Of a stretch of DNA of 64,000 nt, positions 37,694 to 48,031 are shown piece after piece (positions within the stretch are counted from its first letter, which is position 1; each line of letters opens with the position of its first letter). Source of the stretch: Cerrena zonata (Eukaryota; Basidiomycota; Agaricomycetes; Polyporales; Cerrenaceae); assembly GCA_038087015.1 (NCBI GenBank), contig JASBNA010000041.1, forward strand, positions 310,001-374,000, given 5' to 3'. A program made the position numbers and the translations under genes. The notes beneath the pieces are model-generated. The model was not told the DNA's origin. It worked only from the letters and a program-made list of their open reading frames with translations, and ran no database searches.

Positions 37694-37984
37694 TACCAGC
37701 TTGTTCAATGTATTTTTTTTCGCGCAGAGACTTTGTTTTTGGTACCTCCAGCTGCGAACCACAGTACTTGCCTATTTGGTACGTTGGCGGGAACTCCTTA
37801 CCACAACAGGAAAAAAAAAAGAGAACGGTGTATTAGAATGTTATTTACAACAATAAATATCTCAACATGCTACTATATGGTATTGTATGTTAGGTTCTGA
37901 GCAATGTTGTACTATGTCGGAATTGATCCCCCCGTGAGAAAACACTTCACCACGGGCGCCCGTTAGTCCACAACGGCTCACCCC

Positions 37985-39260
37985 ATCCTGGTTGTTTCCG
38001 TGATGTTATCCGTATTTCACTTGGACGCGGGGGGGTTGGCGTCGAAATACCCCGATGTACTCGCCGCATCCCTCCTACGCTTTTTACACCTTAATAATGA
38101 TACTTGCATACGCACCGCTGCTCAAAGTGGACCTCTTCCTCTCCGCCTCCATGCGCCAATGCTCACATCGCTCGAGCTATCTTACTTTGGCTTCATTATT
38201 CAAGCCACAGTTGCGACACCTTATAATCGAAATACCCAGGTTTCCATCTTTGGGTTACTTACTCGATCACTTGAAGGACATGCCCAATCTCGAGACCTTG
38301 GAACTTTGAGGGTCGGAGTCTTTTATGTCTTCACCCGATGCCGGAGATAGGGGAAAGCTACATTTCAATCAACTGAAATCGCTTACTATGGTAGGGACCG
38401 TTACACTGCTTGAAGTTTTGCGGAGACTTGTCGTCCCTTCTTCTGGTATATCCATTTGCTTGAGGATCAAGGAAGACATCCCCTTTGATGTGGATGATAC
38501 CGAAGGGGTCGTTGTAGTCACCGATATAGCTTCTCGCTTATCTCGTTGTGATAAGGGGTCAACCCAACTTGACGGCAATGATCGGGTTATCTACTCGGTT
38601 TTTATCAAGATCCAAAACCCCTGTTTCAAACATCTGGACTTTCTAACGAGGTACGAAGCTTGGGGTTGGAATTCAATTCTTCCACGGACCATGCAACCCA
38701 ACACCTTCTCGACGACGGTCGGCCGTACAGACTTTGGGGACAGTTTGCTCTACCAGTTGACGTGGACCACGGCCAATATCAATGGTAATAATAACATAGA
38801 TAATATCTCTATGTTATGCCGCAATTTTGATTTATCACGTGTTCACACTCTTGTCCTTGAAATGAGTCCTGAACACTGGACGAGTCCTAACACAAGCCTT
38901 GGAGTTATACTCAAGGACTCGAATAATACAGTGGAAACCATCATCGCCATAGATTGGGACTCGGCAATGCTTGCTGCTTTCCTCATGACTGGTGATTGTG
39001 TAAAGACCACAGTACCGGTACCTACAGGCGACGACACGTCGGCGGTTCGTCCCATCATACCCTTTCCCAATCTTCGATCCTTATCTGTGTATGATTTGCA
39101 CGGAGCTATCGAGGACGGTATCCCCAAACTACCGCTTACAGATGCTCTGAAATACAGAGCCGAGTACGGACTTGGGATCGCGTACCTACGTGCTGAAAAT
39201 TTCTCTGAAGATACTCGTGAAGATGTCGAGAAAGCACTCGGTAGCTATGGCAGGTTTTAA
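37985..39260 (+). pseudogene. F-box family A, C-terminal part right of the transposon, with frameshift and nonsense mutation
   Basis: VMLSVFHLDAGGLASKYPDV and SLLRFLHL align with LMLHVTHSIREMLISTYTKV and PLLRSLSI of the intact gene at 4185-5798. A frameshift lies near 38195 (ELSYFGF in one frame, LFKPQLRHLIIEIP in the next). At 38308-38310 the paralogue's Trp in LELLEIWG is replaced by TGA (LETLEL-stop-GS). The rest (KLHFNQLKSLTMVG ... ALKYRAEYGLGIAYL) is open from 38325 to 39260. With the fragment at 29466-29858 it would make one family A protein. The extra lesions show it has been non-functional for some time. Confidence 0.75.
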
Positions 39261-39490
39261 CGTACGTTGTGATGGAATCTTGGAGATATGTAGTAGTGAT
39301 AATAGGTCGGCAGCATGTTGTTATTACCTCAATAAGCCCAAGATTGAAGAGAAAGAACTGTAGTGAATGAAAAGTAACTGTGGCTTTGAGAAGATGCAAA
39401 TATGTAGGTTTATGTTAGCTAGAATAAATGGTGATCATTGTAGCCGAAGCTTGACTACCGTGATAAATAGAGTAATGCTTCATAGTGGGT

Positions 39491-41362
39491 TCACCATGCA
39501 TCCCAGGTATCCTCATATGAATAAAACAATAAAGATGGTCTGAAAAGACAGATCTCAAGACACTCCCGCCAATTCTTCCACCACAACTTTGCAATACGGA
39601 TCTCTTCTCTAGCAGTCATCGACATTGCTTCGTCATCCAAAGCCGTCTTGAGGATCACCGATGTCTCTATGAAAATCTCATGATCTCCCCTAGTCTCGTG
39701 CTCCCATTGGCATCCATAAGTTATTCGAGCTTCCGCGGGGTTTCCATTCAATTTGAGATCGTAGGGAGTCGTTTGACCGATTTTGTGTTCATGATTAAAG
39801 GAGGGGTAGAGAGGTAACAGCGTTAGGTAGGATCGAGTGTTCTTCCGGACCTCACTCCTGGCTTCTTCGTACTTTCTCTGTGCAGCCTCTCCATCCGCTC
39901 CGACACTTGTGACCATCTCACGCGAAGTATCGAGCTCTCCACGGGTCCCCTCCAAGGCAATGACCTCATCTGCACTAGACAACGTGCTCAACATGGTCCA
40001 CGGAATATAGTTGAACAAATGCAATGCTTCGAGATTGGGGAAAAGGTCCAGCACCTTCTGCCAGTCATCCGGCTCGTGATCCCGTTGTGTATCCCAGAAT
40101 CGATGGTAAGAAGACAGGCGGCGGACGTTTCCAAGATCGAAAACCAAGCCTACATTGCGTAAATACGTCGAAAGGTCATCGGTTCGAACGACTATTCCTG
40201 CGAGAAGAGGAAGCATAGTGGAACAGCTCTTGATCAATAAGCTCACAGAGTCGCCCATTTCCCAAAAGAGCACGATTTCTAAATAATCTGCCAAACCAGA
40301 AAGATGCATCTGGTCACTTAGTATGAGCCCGTCCAGATTGTCATCGTATCTGCAGTTACTGGCAACTAGGATACATGTGGTAGATGGGAGCGTGAGGTGG
40401 GAAAGAAACCTTGAAGCGGATGCCGGAGTGCTCATGTCAATGGCAAGGGTTCGAAGTTTGCCCAGTGGCACTGGTGCACGATCCGGGGATGTCCTCCAGA
40501 ACTCAGACATGATACCACCTGCTATGGTCACAGTGAGAACTTCCAGCTTCGTGGCAATGTAGAGAGTGTCAAGGAATGTAGTGTAGATATCCATGTCGTT
40601 CAAGTCCACATAAATCAAAGAAAGATGTGTTAGATCCCGGGCGAAGAGGATGGGCCATCCACGCTGATGCTTTAATGTGAGGTGTCGTAATGAAGGAGTT
40701 TGACCATTGAACAAACGCGGAATGATCCTGTATCGCCGCGCGCATAAATGGGGAACGGAAGTGCCTAGAGTCAATGTTTCCAATATAGGAGCTGGTTTCT
40801 CTAGTAAATGCTGAGCCAACACCTTGCCCCGGAAGCCAGGAATCGTGAGGTGGAATGCTCTAATTCGATGAAGGTGTTTGACGACATCTTCGACGAAATC
40901 ATCCGGATCGTAGTAGTCGCTCCGCACACTAGAGTCTTCGGGTAGGTAGTTGTAATTCAAATAAGGACATTTCACGCTAATAATATCCTCATTTGATGAA
41001 CTCTCCTCCTCGTCCTCAGAATCGTCGTCAGAGTCGCTATCTTCATCCCATTCGTAGGTACCTTCTTGTCCCATCCCGGCCAGTGCATAAATCATGATTG
41101 GAAGTGTGCCAGACCTTTCTAGAGCAGCTCTAACGTACGGCTTCCGAAATGGACGCCAGATGATCGTTGTCCAGAACTGTGGGGATTGGATAAGTGTAGC
41201 CCTCCACCTTCTACAAACTAGAGAGAGTGTATAGGCCCAAGCAAAGTGTTTGTTGTAATCAAAATCATAAGTAGTGAGGCCGAAATCCCGGAAGGTTGGT
41301 TCCACCAAGGCGAATATGCGAGTCAGGGCGTCCTGAGGCAAACGTTGGACTAATGTCTGCAT
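39491..41362 (-). CDS. F-box protein, family B, intact
   Basis: Single exon, 623 residues. The N-terminus LVQRLPQDALTRIFALVEPTF followed by YTLSLVCRRWRATLIQSPQFWTTIIWRPFRKPYVRAALERSG is an F-box-like module. Then comes an acidic stretch (DEDSDSDDDSEDEEESS) and an LRR-like body with LTLGTSVPHL, HLTLKHQRGWP and LTHLSLIYVDLNDMDIY. The C-terminus contains the family signature PAEARITYGCQWEHETRGDHEIFIETSVVLK region, also seen in the genes at 50330-52204 and 53225-55069. A Skp1-dependent ubiquitin ligase adaptor role is inferred from the family; the substrate is unknown. Its start lies ~940 bases from homoserine dehydrogenase, transcribed divergently. Confidence 0.85.
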   Translation of the reverse strand: MQTLVQRLPQDALTRIFALVEPTFRDFGLTTYDFDYNKHFAWAYTLSLVCRRWRATLIQSPQFWTTIIWRPFRKPYVRAALERSGTLPIMIYALAGMGQEGTYEWDEDSDSDDDSEDEEESSSNEDIISVKCPYLNYNYLPEDSSVRSDYYDPDDFVEDVVKHLHRIRAFHLTIPGFRGKVLAQHLLEKPAPILETLTLGTSVPHLCARRYRIIPRLFNGQTPSLRHLTLKHQRGWPILFARDLTHLSLIYVDLNDMDIYTTFLDTLYIATKLEVLTVTIAGGIMSEFWRTSPDRAPVPLGKLRTLAIDMSTPASASRFLSHLTLPSTTCILVASNCRYDDNLDGLILSDQMHLSGLADYLEIVLFWEMGDSVSLLIKSCSTMLPLLAGIVVRTDDLSTYLRNVGLVFDLGNVRRLSSYHRFWDTQRDHEPDDWQKVLDLFPNLEALHLFNYIPWTMLSTLSSADEVIALEGTRGELDTSREMVTSVGADGEAAQRKYEEARSEVRKNTRSYLTLLPLYPSFNHEHKIGQTTPYDLKLNGNPAEARITYGCQWEHETRGDHEIFIETSVILKTALDDEAMSMTAREEIRIAKLWWKNWRECLEICLFRPSLLFYSYEDTWDAW

Positions 41363-42301
41363 TATCTAGAAATTGCGGAGTCAGTCACAGAGAAACACTG
41401 TTTGGGCAATAAATGTGAAATTGAGACACCAAGAGTATACACTCGAATGCGCGATCAAACCATCTGTGTTTGGAACGTAATGTCGAAGAAACGCACCTTT
41501 TACTATTATCCGGATACAAATCCAGGGAGCGGAATTAAAGTGATTAGATATGTTCCTGTCGGTTTGATTTACTGAAAATCAATCCCTCGAATCGTTAAAG
41601 ACGTGTAAAAGAAGCCCTGAATGGATTTAACGGAAGGGTCATAGTTGTAAGTCACGTCAAACGTGGTAGAAAGGTGAAGCTTACCGTCCTCGGGTACGCT
41701 CTAAAATTGGGGATACCTCCTTCAAAAGTTCAAGTTGTTGAAGTCGACACCTACATAGTCAGAATGCAAGGTTGTGTGGCAGGTGCGGTACGCACTCAAT
41801 GTGAGTAGAGCGTCTGATTAGCTACCTACTTATTATGTAATATCAACAATAATACTGCGCGACCCATTTTGGCACTTTTACATAAATTTCTATCGTTGTC
41901 ATACTCTTCAGTGGGGCTTTGCAAAGGTATCTAGTTCGATGTTTAAATTTAAGGCTCCTCCTCATGAGCTCTGCCGAATCGCGGACGACAACACTTGGAA
42001 GTCCTTACCAGAAAAATAAGGCTAGGATGAGATGTCGAGTTGGTACAAGAAGTCTGACATACGGTGGAGTCAATTAGGGTGTTTATTCGGGGTGTCTTGA
42101 TTCTGCTTTGTGCCTGGTATGATAGATCTCAATTTTCAGAAAAAAACCTCTACACTAATCTGCTATACTTAGCTCTTGAAGCTCGATCACTGTGTGATCG
42201 ATATGATCGTCGATTTTGGATTTCGCAAGTTTCGGCCGTTGACTCGCCTCTACCAAAGGACCTTCACGACCTCAGGTTTTCCTATCTTCTACGCTTCAAA
42301 A
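41363..42301. other. Divergent intergenic region
   Basis: Between the 5' ends of the F-box gene and homoserine dehydrogenase. No gene or clear repeat found. The frame open from 42176 before the dehydrogenase Met has no family similarity and is taken as 5' UTR. Confidence 0.5.
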
Positions 42302-43570
42302 ATGGCCTCTCGAACAGTTTCTGTCGCCGTAACCGGTGTCGGTCTTGTTGGCAGCGAATTTATCAGTCAGCTGCTCTCCCTTGCAACTCCAAACCCTTTC
42401 CGAATTGTCGCTCTATCATCATCAAAGCACACACTCTTTGCACCCGATGGTCTCAATATTACGGTCAATTCTTGGAAAGAATCACTAGCACAGTCTTCTG
42501 CAAAAACACCACAAGACCTCGTTCAAGATCTCTCAAAATTGGTCAAGCCAGGACAAGATGTCGTCTTCGTGGACAATACCTCTGCTGAGAACATTGCATC
42601 ACTTTACCCATCCCTTCTCTCTGCAGGAATCCATGTCATTACTCCCAACAAGAAGGCCTTCTCCGGCGACCTCAGTCTCTTCGATGGAATTTTGTCTTCC
42701 AGCGCGAAGAGTGGGGCTAAGTTCCTCAACGAGTCGACTGTTGGTGCCGGACTTCCTGTCATCTCGACGTTGAAAGACCTGGTCGCGACCGGCGACAAGG
42801 TATGCATCTTCAGCATCATTCAAGCCATACTACTCAATCTCAATGACTGCGATTCAGGTCAAGAAAATCGAGGGCGTCTTCTCCGGTACCATGAGCTATA
42901 TCTTTAACAATTTCTCTTCTGGCGAAGAGGGCGGTCCGTCGTTCTCGTCTGTAGTAGCTGTCGCTCGTGAAAAGGGATACACGGTATGCATATGTTAACC
43001 CCCTATTCTATATGTACTCACCCTTGGCTTGATAGGAACCTCACCCCGCTGATGATCTTACCGGCTCAGACGTTGCCCGAAAACTGAGTATCTTGGCTCG
43101 ATTCATCCCATCCCTGAAGGAGAAAGTTCCCCTGCCACAAGGTTACCAATCCGTTCCTACTACTTCCTTGATTCCAGCCGGATTGGCGTCTCAATCGCTT
43201 TCCGCGGACGATTTCGTGACTCGTCTCGCTGACTATGATGCTGAATTCGACCAGAAGAGGAGCGAGGCTCTCAAAGAAGGAAGCGTCCTTCGTTACGTCG
43301 GTGTTGTTGACCTCGAGCAAGGTATCGTCAAGGCTGACTTGCAAAAGTACGTCTTACTTCTAAGGTTCCGCACGACTCCTGATGGGATTTTTCTCTATGT
43401 GTAGATACCCTAAGACGCATCCATTTGCAACTTCGCTGGGCGGCTCAGACAACATCATTATGTTCCACACGGAGCGCTATAGCCCAAGGCCTCTTATTAT
43501 TCAAGGTGCCGGTGCTGGTGCAGCCGTTACTGCCATGGGTGTCATGAGCGATCTCCTGAAGCTCATCTGA
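42302..43570 (+). CDS. HOM6: Homoserine dehydrogenase
   Basis: Converts aspartate semialdehyde to homoserine with NAD(P)H, the branch step to threonine and methionine, in the cytosol. Exons 42302-42799, 42858-42983, 43036-43346 and 43405-43570 give 366 residues, the usual length for the short fungal enzyme without a regulatory ACT domain. Visible features: N-terminal dinucleotide-binding loop VTGVGLVGSEF (GxGxxG), NKKAFSGDL, FLNESTVGAGLPVI, KKIEGVFSGTMSYIFN and DDLTGSDVARKLSILAR, which are the homoserine dehydrogenase core motifs, and the C-terminal GAGAGAAVTAMGVMSDLLKL. The start is the Met before SRTVSVAVTGVG. All introns are GT-AG. Single-copy housekeeping gene. Confidence 0.96.
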
Positions 43571-43832
43571 TTACAAGATGTGTTAACACATGAAAAAATA
43601 AAAGCAATGTAGATTATACAGTTTCAGGTTATGGAACCACAAAGCGATAACCTTGAGCAGCGCGGGAGACAGAGCAACATCCCATCAATCAGAAAGCCCT
43701 CTGTTCTCCGATATGGGAGTACTTGTAACCAATTGGTAAGTGTCTCTTCTCACCTACCACCATCTGCTTTCTAAGGTCAGCATTATCATTCTATTTCTTT
43801 GGCTGGACAGATTATTGAGTTCCTCAATCAAG

Positions 43833-44558
43833 ATGTCTGAAAATGACAGACTTCCTACAGAACTCGTGAGCCTCATCGCCGGACAATTTTGGAACTCGCC
43901 ATTCTCCATGAAAGCTTTCTCATTGACAGGTCACTCGTGGGACACAATCAGTCGTCCACATATCCATCACTACATCTTTCTGAAGTCGGGCACGGATTTG
44001 GATGTACTCCTTTCGCTCCTTCGAAGCGAAATAGAGAGATTGAACCAGATCAGATTCTGGATCAAAGAATTACGAAACACCGTCAATCGCTTCTACGAAA
44101 ACTCTGAAGATATACCGTTTTGGGTTCTCAGAGCATCGACAGCCCTCCCTCCACTACTTGTACGCCTACAAGTCCTCCGTGTTCAGAGAATACGCTATCA
44201 ATCCCCATTCCTTTCTCGATTTCTAGACTACTTTTCTGGGTTTAGTTCAATACGGGAACTCACCGTCGCAGACTCCGAAATACCGCTCAAGGTATTACAG
44301 GCACTGGCGTGTGCTGCCCCGAATAGCACAACTCTTCGATTACTATCGCTCAGTGTCATTGGTACATTCCTAAGATTTGGCCGTGGTGGGCTCAGATCAT
44401 CACCGTTAAAGACTCTATTTCTCGAGTTCTCACACGTACAAATCAAAAAGAGCCTTTGTTTGTGGATAGCAACTGTGAAGACTGTGCAAACACTCGCCCT
44501 AGGGTGCGGGACCTGCGTCTCTTGTGATCTGAAGTCTTACGACACTTACTACTATTGA
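43833..44558 (+). CDS. F-box-like protein, family C, possibly incomplete
   Basis: Begins MSENDRLPTELVSLIAGQFW with the F-box pattern (RLPTELV...SLTGHSWDTISRPHIHHYIFL), like the minus-strand gene at 48032-49275 (RFLPFEIVSLIASYMY ... CALTCRLWKDAIYPHRFCQ). Leu-rich segments follow (LPPLLVRLQVLRVQRIR, SSIRELTVADSEIPLKVLQALACAAP). The open frame ends after SYDTYYY, short for this type. Downstream, at about 44690-44790, LTLKHAAQCHARLC...HEFIRHLLF loosely resembles the second exon of the 48 kb gene, so either an intron joins more coding sequence or the 3' part has decayed. Confidence 0.6.
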   Translation: MSENDRLPTELVSLIAGQFWNSPFSMKAFSLTGHSWDTISRPHIHHYIFLKSGTDLDVLLSLLRSEIERLNQIRFWIKELRNTVNRFYENSEDIPFWVLRASTALPPLLVRLQVLRVQRIRYQSPFLSRFLDYFSGFSSIRELTVADSEIPLKVLQALACAAPNSTTLRLLSLSVIGTFLRFGRGGLRSSPLKTLFLEFSHVQIKKSLCLWIATVKTVQTLALGCGTCVSCDLKSYDTYYY

Positions 44559-45272
44559 CTATGTTTACATTTATTAAAAACAATACTCTTAGGAACTCAA
44601 TGCCTTCTCGCGGGACGTCTCCAGCAACTTCAACACGGATTCCTGTCAGCTCAAGGGTTCAATCTCTGGCCTGATCTTGAGGTCTAACGGTTGACGTTGA
44701 AGCATGCTGCCCAGTGTCACGCTCGTCTTTGTAAAGCTAGGTTCTCAACTTCTTTCGTGTGCCCGGATAGTCACGAGTTTATTAGACACCTTCTGTTTTA
44801 GGTTTGGTCCTCCAGTTATGTTGTTCATATACCTATTTTCATGCACACGATTTCTCTCTAGGGTGCAGATGATTCACGATGTTGATACGAATGTTGAGTT
44901 GTACGTTTTGAATCCGTCTTTCATACTTTTGCTGGCGCTCCACGGTCTGTCTCAAAGTCACCACCATTCCTGGGAGTAATGATACGTCCAGATAGAACCC
45001 TGTATACATCATGTGAGTAATTGCACCATATTTTCGAGGGCTTAATTGTTCTTCTGACACTATTAAGGTCCCAAGACAGCCCGAAATAAATCATTATTTC
45101 TCGTAATGGTGTCTAAAACCATATGGGTCCCAACAGATGACGAAAGTCTGTAGAAAAGTCTAAGCCGGTAGACTACTTCCATGGTTCCAGAAGTCCGGCA
45201 ACTTTGAGTTATAACCGCAAAACGTTTGTACTCAGGTCTAAGCTCTATTCTCCAGAGCTTTCATTCATCCTT
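44559..45272. other. Spacer, may contain decayed 3' part of the preceding F-box gene
   Basis: See preceding entry for the 44690-44790 similarity. The remainder shows nothing recognisable. Confidence 0.4.
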
Positions 45273-47752
45273 ATGCGTCATCACCTCTACTTCGCTGCTT
45301 TTCTGACGACTAGCATCGTCCCAGTGGCCCTGGGTGCATCTGTACAAGCACCATTCATTAACTTACCTCCGGATGCACATATGCACCAGCAGGCAGTAGT
45401 GAATATGCTGTTAGACAGCTACCAGGCTTACAAGTAAGGACCGTAGATTCGCCGTTTGCGTCGCTTACAGATAATAATAGGAAATTTGCCTTCCCTCATG
45501 ACGATCTCACCCCGATCTCAAAGTCGTTCTTCGATGGTCGCAATGGATGGGGCGCAACTATAGTCGACGCTATGACTACGTTTGTGAGTACATCCCTCAG
45601 GCTCGTTCATCTGGGAGGCTCATAACTTGTGGAAACAGGCCGTCATGGGGCAGGAGGTACTTGACTCTACTCTATGTTATCTATCTATCCACCTCAACCC
45701 CTACAGGAATTGTTCCTCGAAGCGGTGAATTTTAGCTCCAAGATCGACTTCAGTGTTTCGCACACTTCGGATTCTGTCAGGTAAGAATTTCGCGATTCCC
45801 TCTTCTGAGTGATATTTGACATTTCAGGAAAGCATCTTCGAAACAACTATACGGTATCTTGCAGGGTTGATTAGTGCATACGAACTAAGTGGAAAGATAT
45901 ACCCCATTTTGATTGACAAAGCAAAGGAGGTTGCAAACAAGATGGTGGCTGCATGGGAAGCGGTACGTCCTCGTCTAATCGTAATACATACCATTAAATT
46001 AACTTGAACCTCTATGAAGTCCCCTAGCCCTATTCCGTGGATGAACATAGACTTCAATACCAGTATCCCAATTCTCGAGAATGTGAGTGTCATTTTCGTA
46101 TATAATTAGAGAAAAGGCTAATTTGAGCGACTACTAGTCGGTCATATCACAAGCTGGCACGGTAAGGTTCCACTTAAGTCTGACAAAAGTACTGGACTCA
46201 ATTTCCCTTGTAGCTTACTCTAGAATGGTCCAGGCTGGCGTAAGGCTTTTCGCATACATTTTATTTTGTTACTGAAAAAGCAAGCAGCAAATACACGGGT
46301 AATGATACGTATCGTCAATTGGCGGAGGACACTGTTCGTCATATTGCGCAATTGGTGAGTCGATTTCCTACTGTACAAGGTAGAGAATATTCATGTTTTC
46401 ATTAGCCCGCACCTCTTCCAGGTACGTCAGGTTTATAGCAATCAACTCGGTAGTCCAAAGTCAACGCAACGTCGTTAGGTCTTGCTGCACAAGGGCTCGA
46501 CCCCAAAACTGGAAACTTTGTAGGCGGACTTGTGGTAAGCAGACATTCGAGAAACTTTCGTCGCAAATGGTTCTCTAACACCATTCAGAGTTGGGGATCA
46601 GGATCTGACAGTTACTTTGAATACCTCATCAAATACGCGCGAATCACCAATACCGACGATAACCTCTTTGCCGATACCTGGGCAACCGCAGTGGATAGTA
46701 CGTTCAAAGAATTGGTGGTGGTAGGTCTCCCAGTGAAATCTCGACTTCTCGAATGATTGTGAAATGTTCCGTGTAGAGATCTACAGTGGGAAACCATCTG
46801 TACGTTACCGATCGACTGGAAGATGGTACTCTCCGTCATGTTGGCTCCCATTTGGGTTGCTTTACTGCCGGGAATTGGATGCTCGGTATGTTTCTCCCAT
46901 CGCGAACTTTTCTACCTGACTCTGAATCAATCATGGTGGATTGATAGGTGGTCGGTTGTTGAATAACCAGACCATCGTCGACAAAGGACTCGAATTGAAC
47001 GATGCATGCTGGAATACATATGCCAGTACGACGTACGTCTCTCCTTCTTCAGGTAATCTATCGATACCAACCCGCCACTCTAGAACCGGAATCGGTCCTG
47101 AGATCTTTGGCTACTTCTCAGAAGACGGAAACTTCACAGGTGCAACACCAACAGCCGAGGACCTGGCTTTCTACGATAAACACGGCTTCTTCATATATCC
47201 ACAAGCAGAATATTATTACCTCCGCCCCGAAGTCCTAGAGTCCAACTTCTACGCGTGGCGAGTAACAGGGAATCGCACATACCTCGATCGTGCGGCGTCT
47301 GCTATCGATAGCTTCAACAAGTTCACAAAGGCACCGATAGCGTTTGCGGGGATTTGGAATGTCGATAAGGTTGACTCTGGCTTCATCGATGATACGGAGA
47401 GTTTCTGGTATGGAGAGGTTCTGAAATACCTGTCAGTTGCTTCATCTTCTCAGGGGAATGCCACTCACGATGCTTCTCTAGATACCTCACTTTCGACGAC
47501 CCTGGCCATATTAGCCTGGACGAATGTAAGCCTCACCTTTATGTGCTTAGTATACACGGAGACGGAGATGATAAAAATGGATAATTTGTAGGGGTGATTA
47601 ACACCGAATGCCACCCGTTCAAGGCACCTCCGGCCAAGGACGTCTATGGTAGCGGAAACCTTATCGATTCGTCCACCTTCGGTCCATTTAGACCGGAGAG
47701 TGGCTCTCTGCCTGCAGTGAGTCCTGCGGCCAAGTTGCCGCCGCGACCATAA
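45273..47752 (+). CDS. Class I alpha-1,2-mannosidase (GH47), secreted or ER/Golgi
   Basis: GH47 enzymes trim alpha-1,2-linked mannose from N-glycans with Ca2+. The start MRHHLYFAAFLTTSIVPVALGAS is a signal peptide. In order: DAMTTFAVMGQEELFLEAV, IFETTIRYLAGLISAYELSG, SQAGTLTLEWSRLA, WGSGSDSYFEYLIKYA, GSHLGCFTAGNWMLGGRLL, TGIGPEIFGYFSEDG, YYLRPEVLESNFYAWRVTGNRTYLD, DDTESFWYGEVLKYL|YLTFDD and INTECHPFKAP. These match the family blocks, including RPE-x2-ES and the Ca-binding Thr in NTE-x-HP. There are about 15 small exons, with stop TAA at 47750-47752. One junction near 45780 keeps frame only with an unusual GTCAGG donor (after HTSDS), so a splice variant or small lesion is possible there. Family gives confidence in function; site of action is inferred. 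Confidence 0.9.
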
Positions 47753-48031
47753 TGATAAGGATTAACGGGTTGGATACATGTTGCATATGTGGTTTGAACA
47801 GTCGAGTATATACAGTACAGGAGGAGGGGTGTCAGTAGGGTATCGAAAAGATATCGTGACATATTCGTGAAATGATACGTGAGATACAAAGCAACTTCCC
47901 GAGCGGCTTTCCTGATAGATGTGATCATATGAGGGGTGCATGTGTTCGCCGGTATTGAGTATGGTCTGAGTAAAGAACCCAATTCAGTTCCCCCATTCTC
48001 CACGTCCCGGAGATGCGGAAGCGAACCTTTT

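Larger units (their letters stand above)
29880..37985. mobile_element. Plavaka-like (CMC superfamily) DNA transposon with DUF6698-like passenger gene
   Basis: About 8 kb between two pieces of one F-box family gene, carrying two head-to-head genes: a transposase-like gene (32898-37693) and a DUF6698-like gene (30661-32695). Exact ends are not resolved: I found no clean terminal inverted repeat or target-site duplication. Weak inverted similarity exists between about 29960-30010 and 37866-37920 (ACATA-TAC and AACATAC blocks). Boundaries given are estimates from where F-box similarity stops and restarts. Confidence 0.65.

Noticed and set aside
37186..37762. Long open frames on the minus strand (poly-Ser and Leu/Phe-rich)
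   Set aside because: Mirror images of the purine-rich poly-Glu tract in the transposase; no start context or domain.
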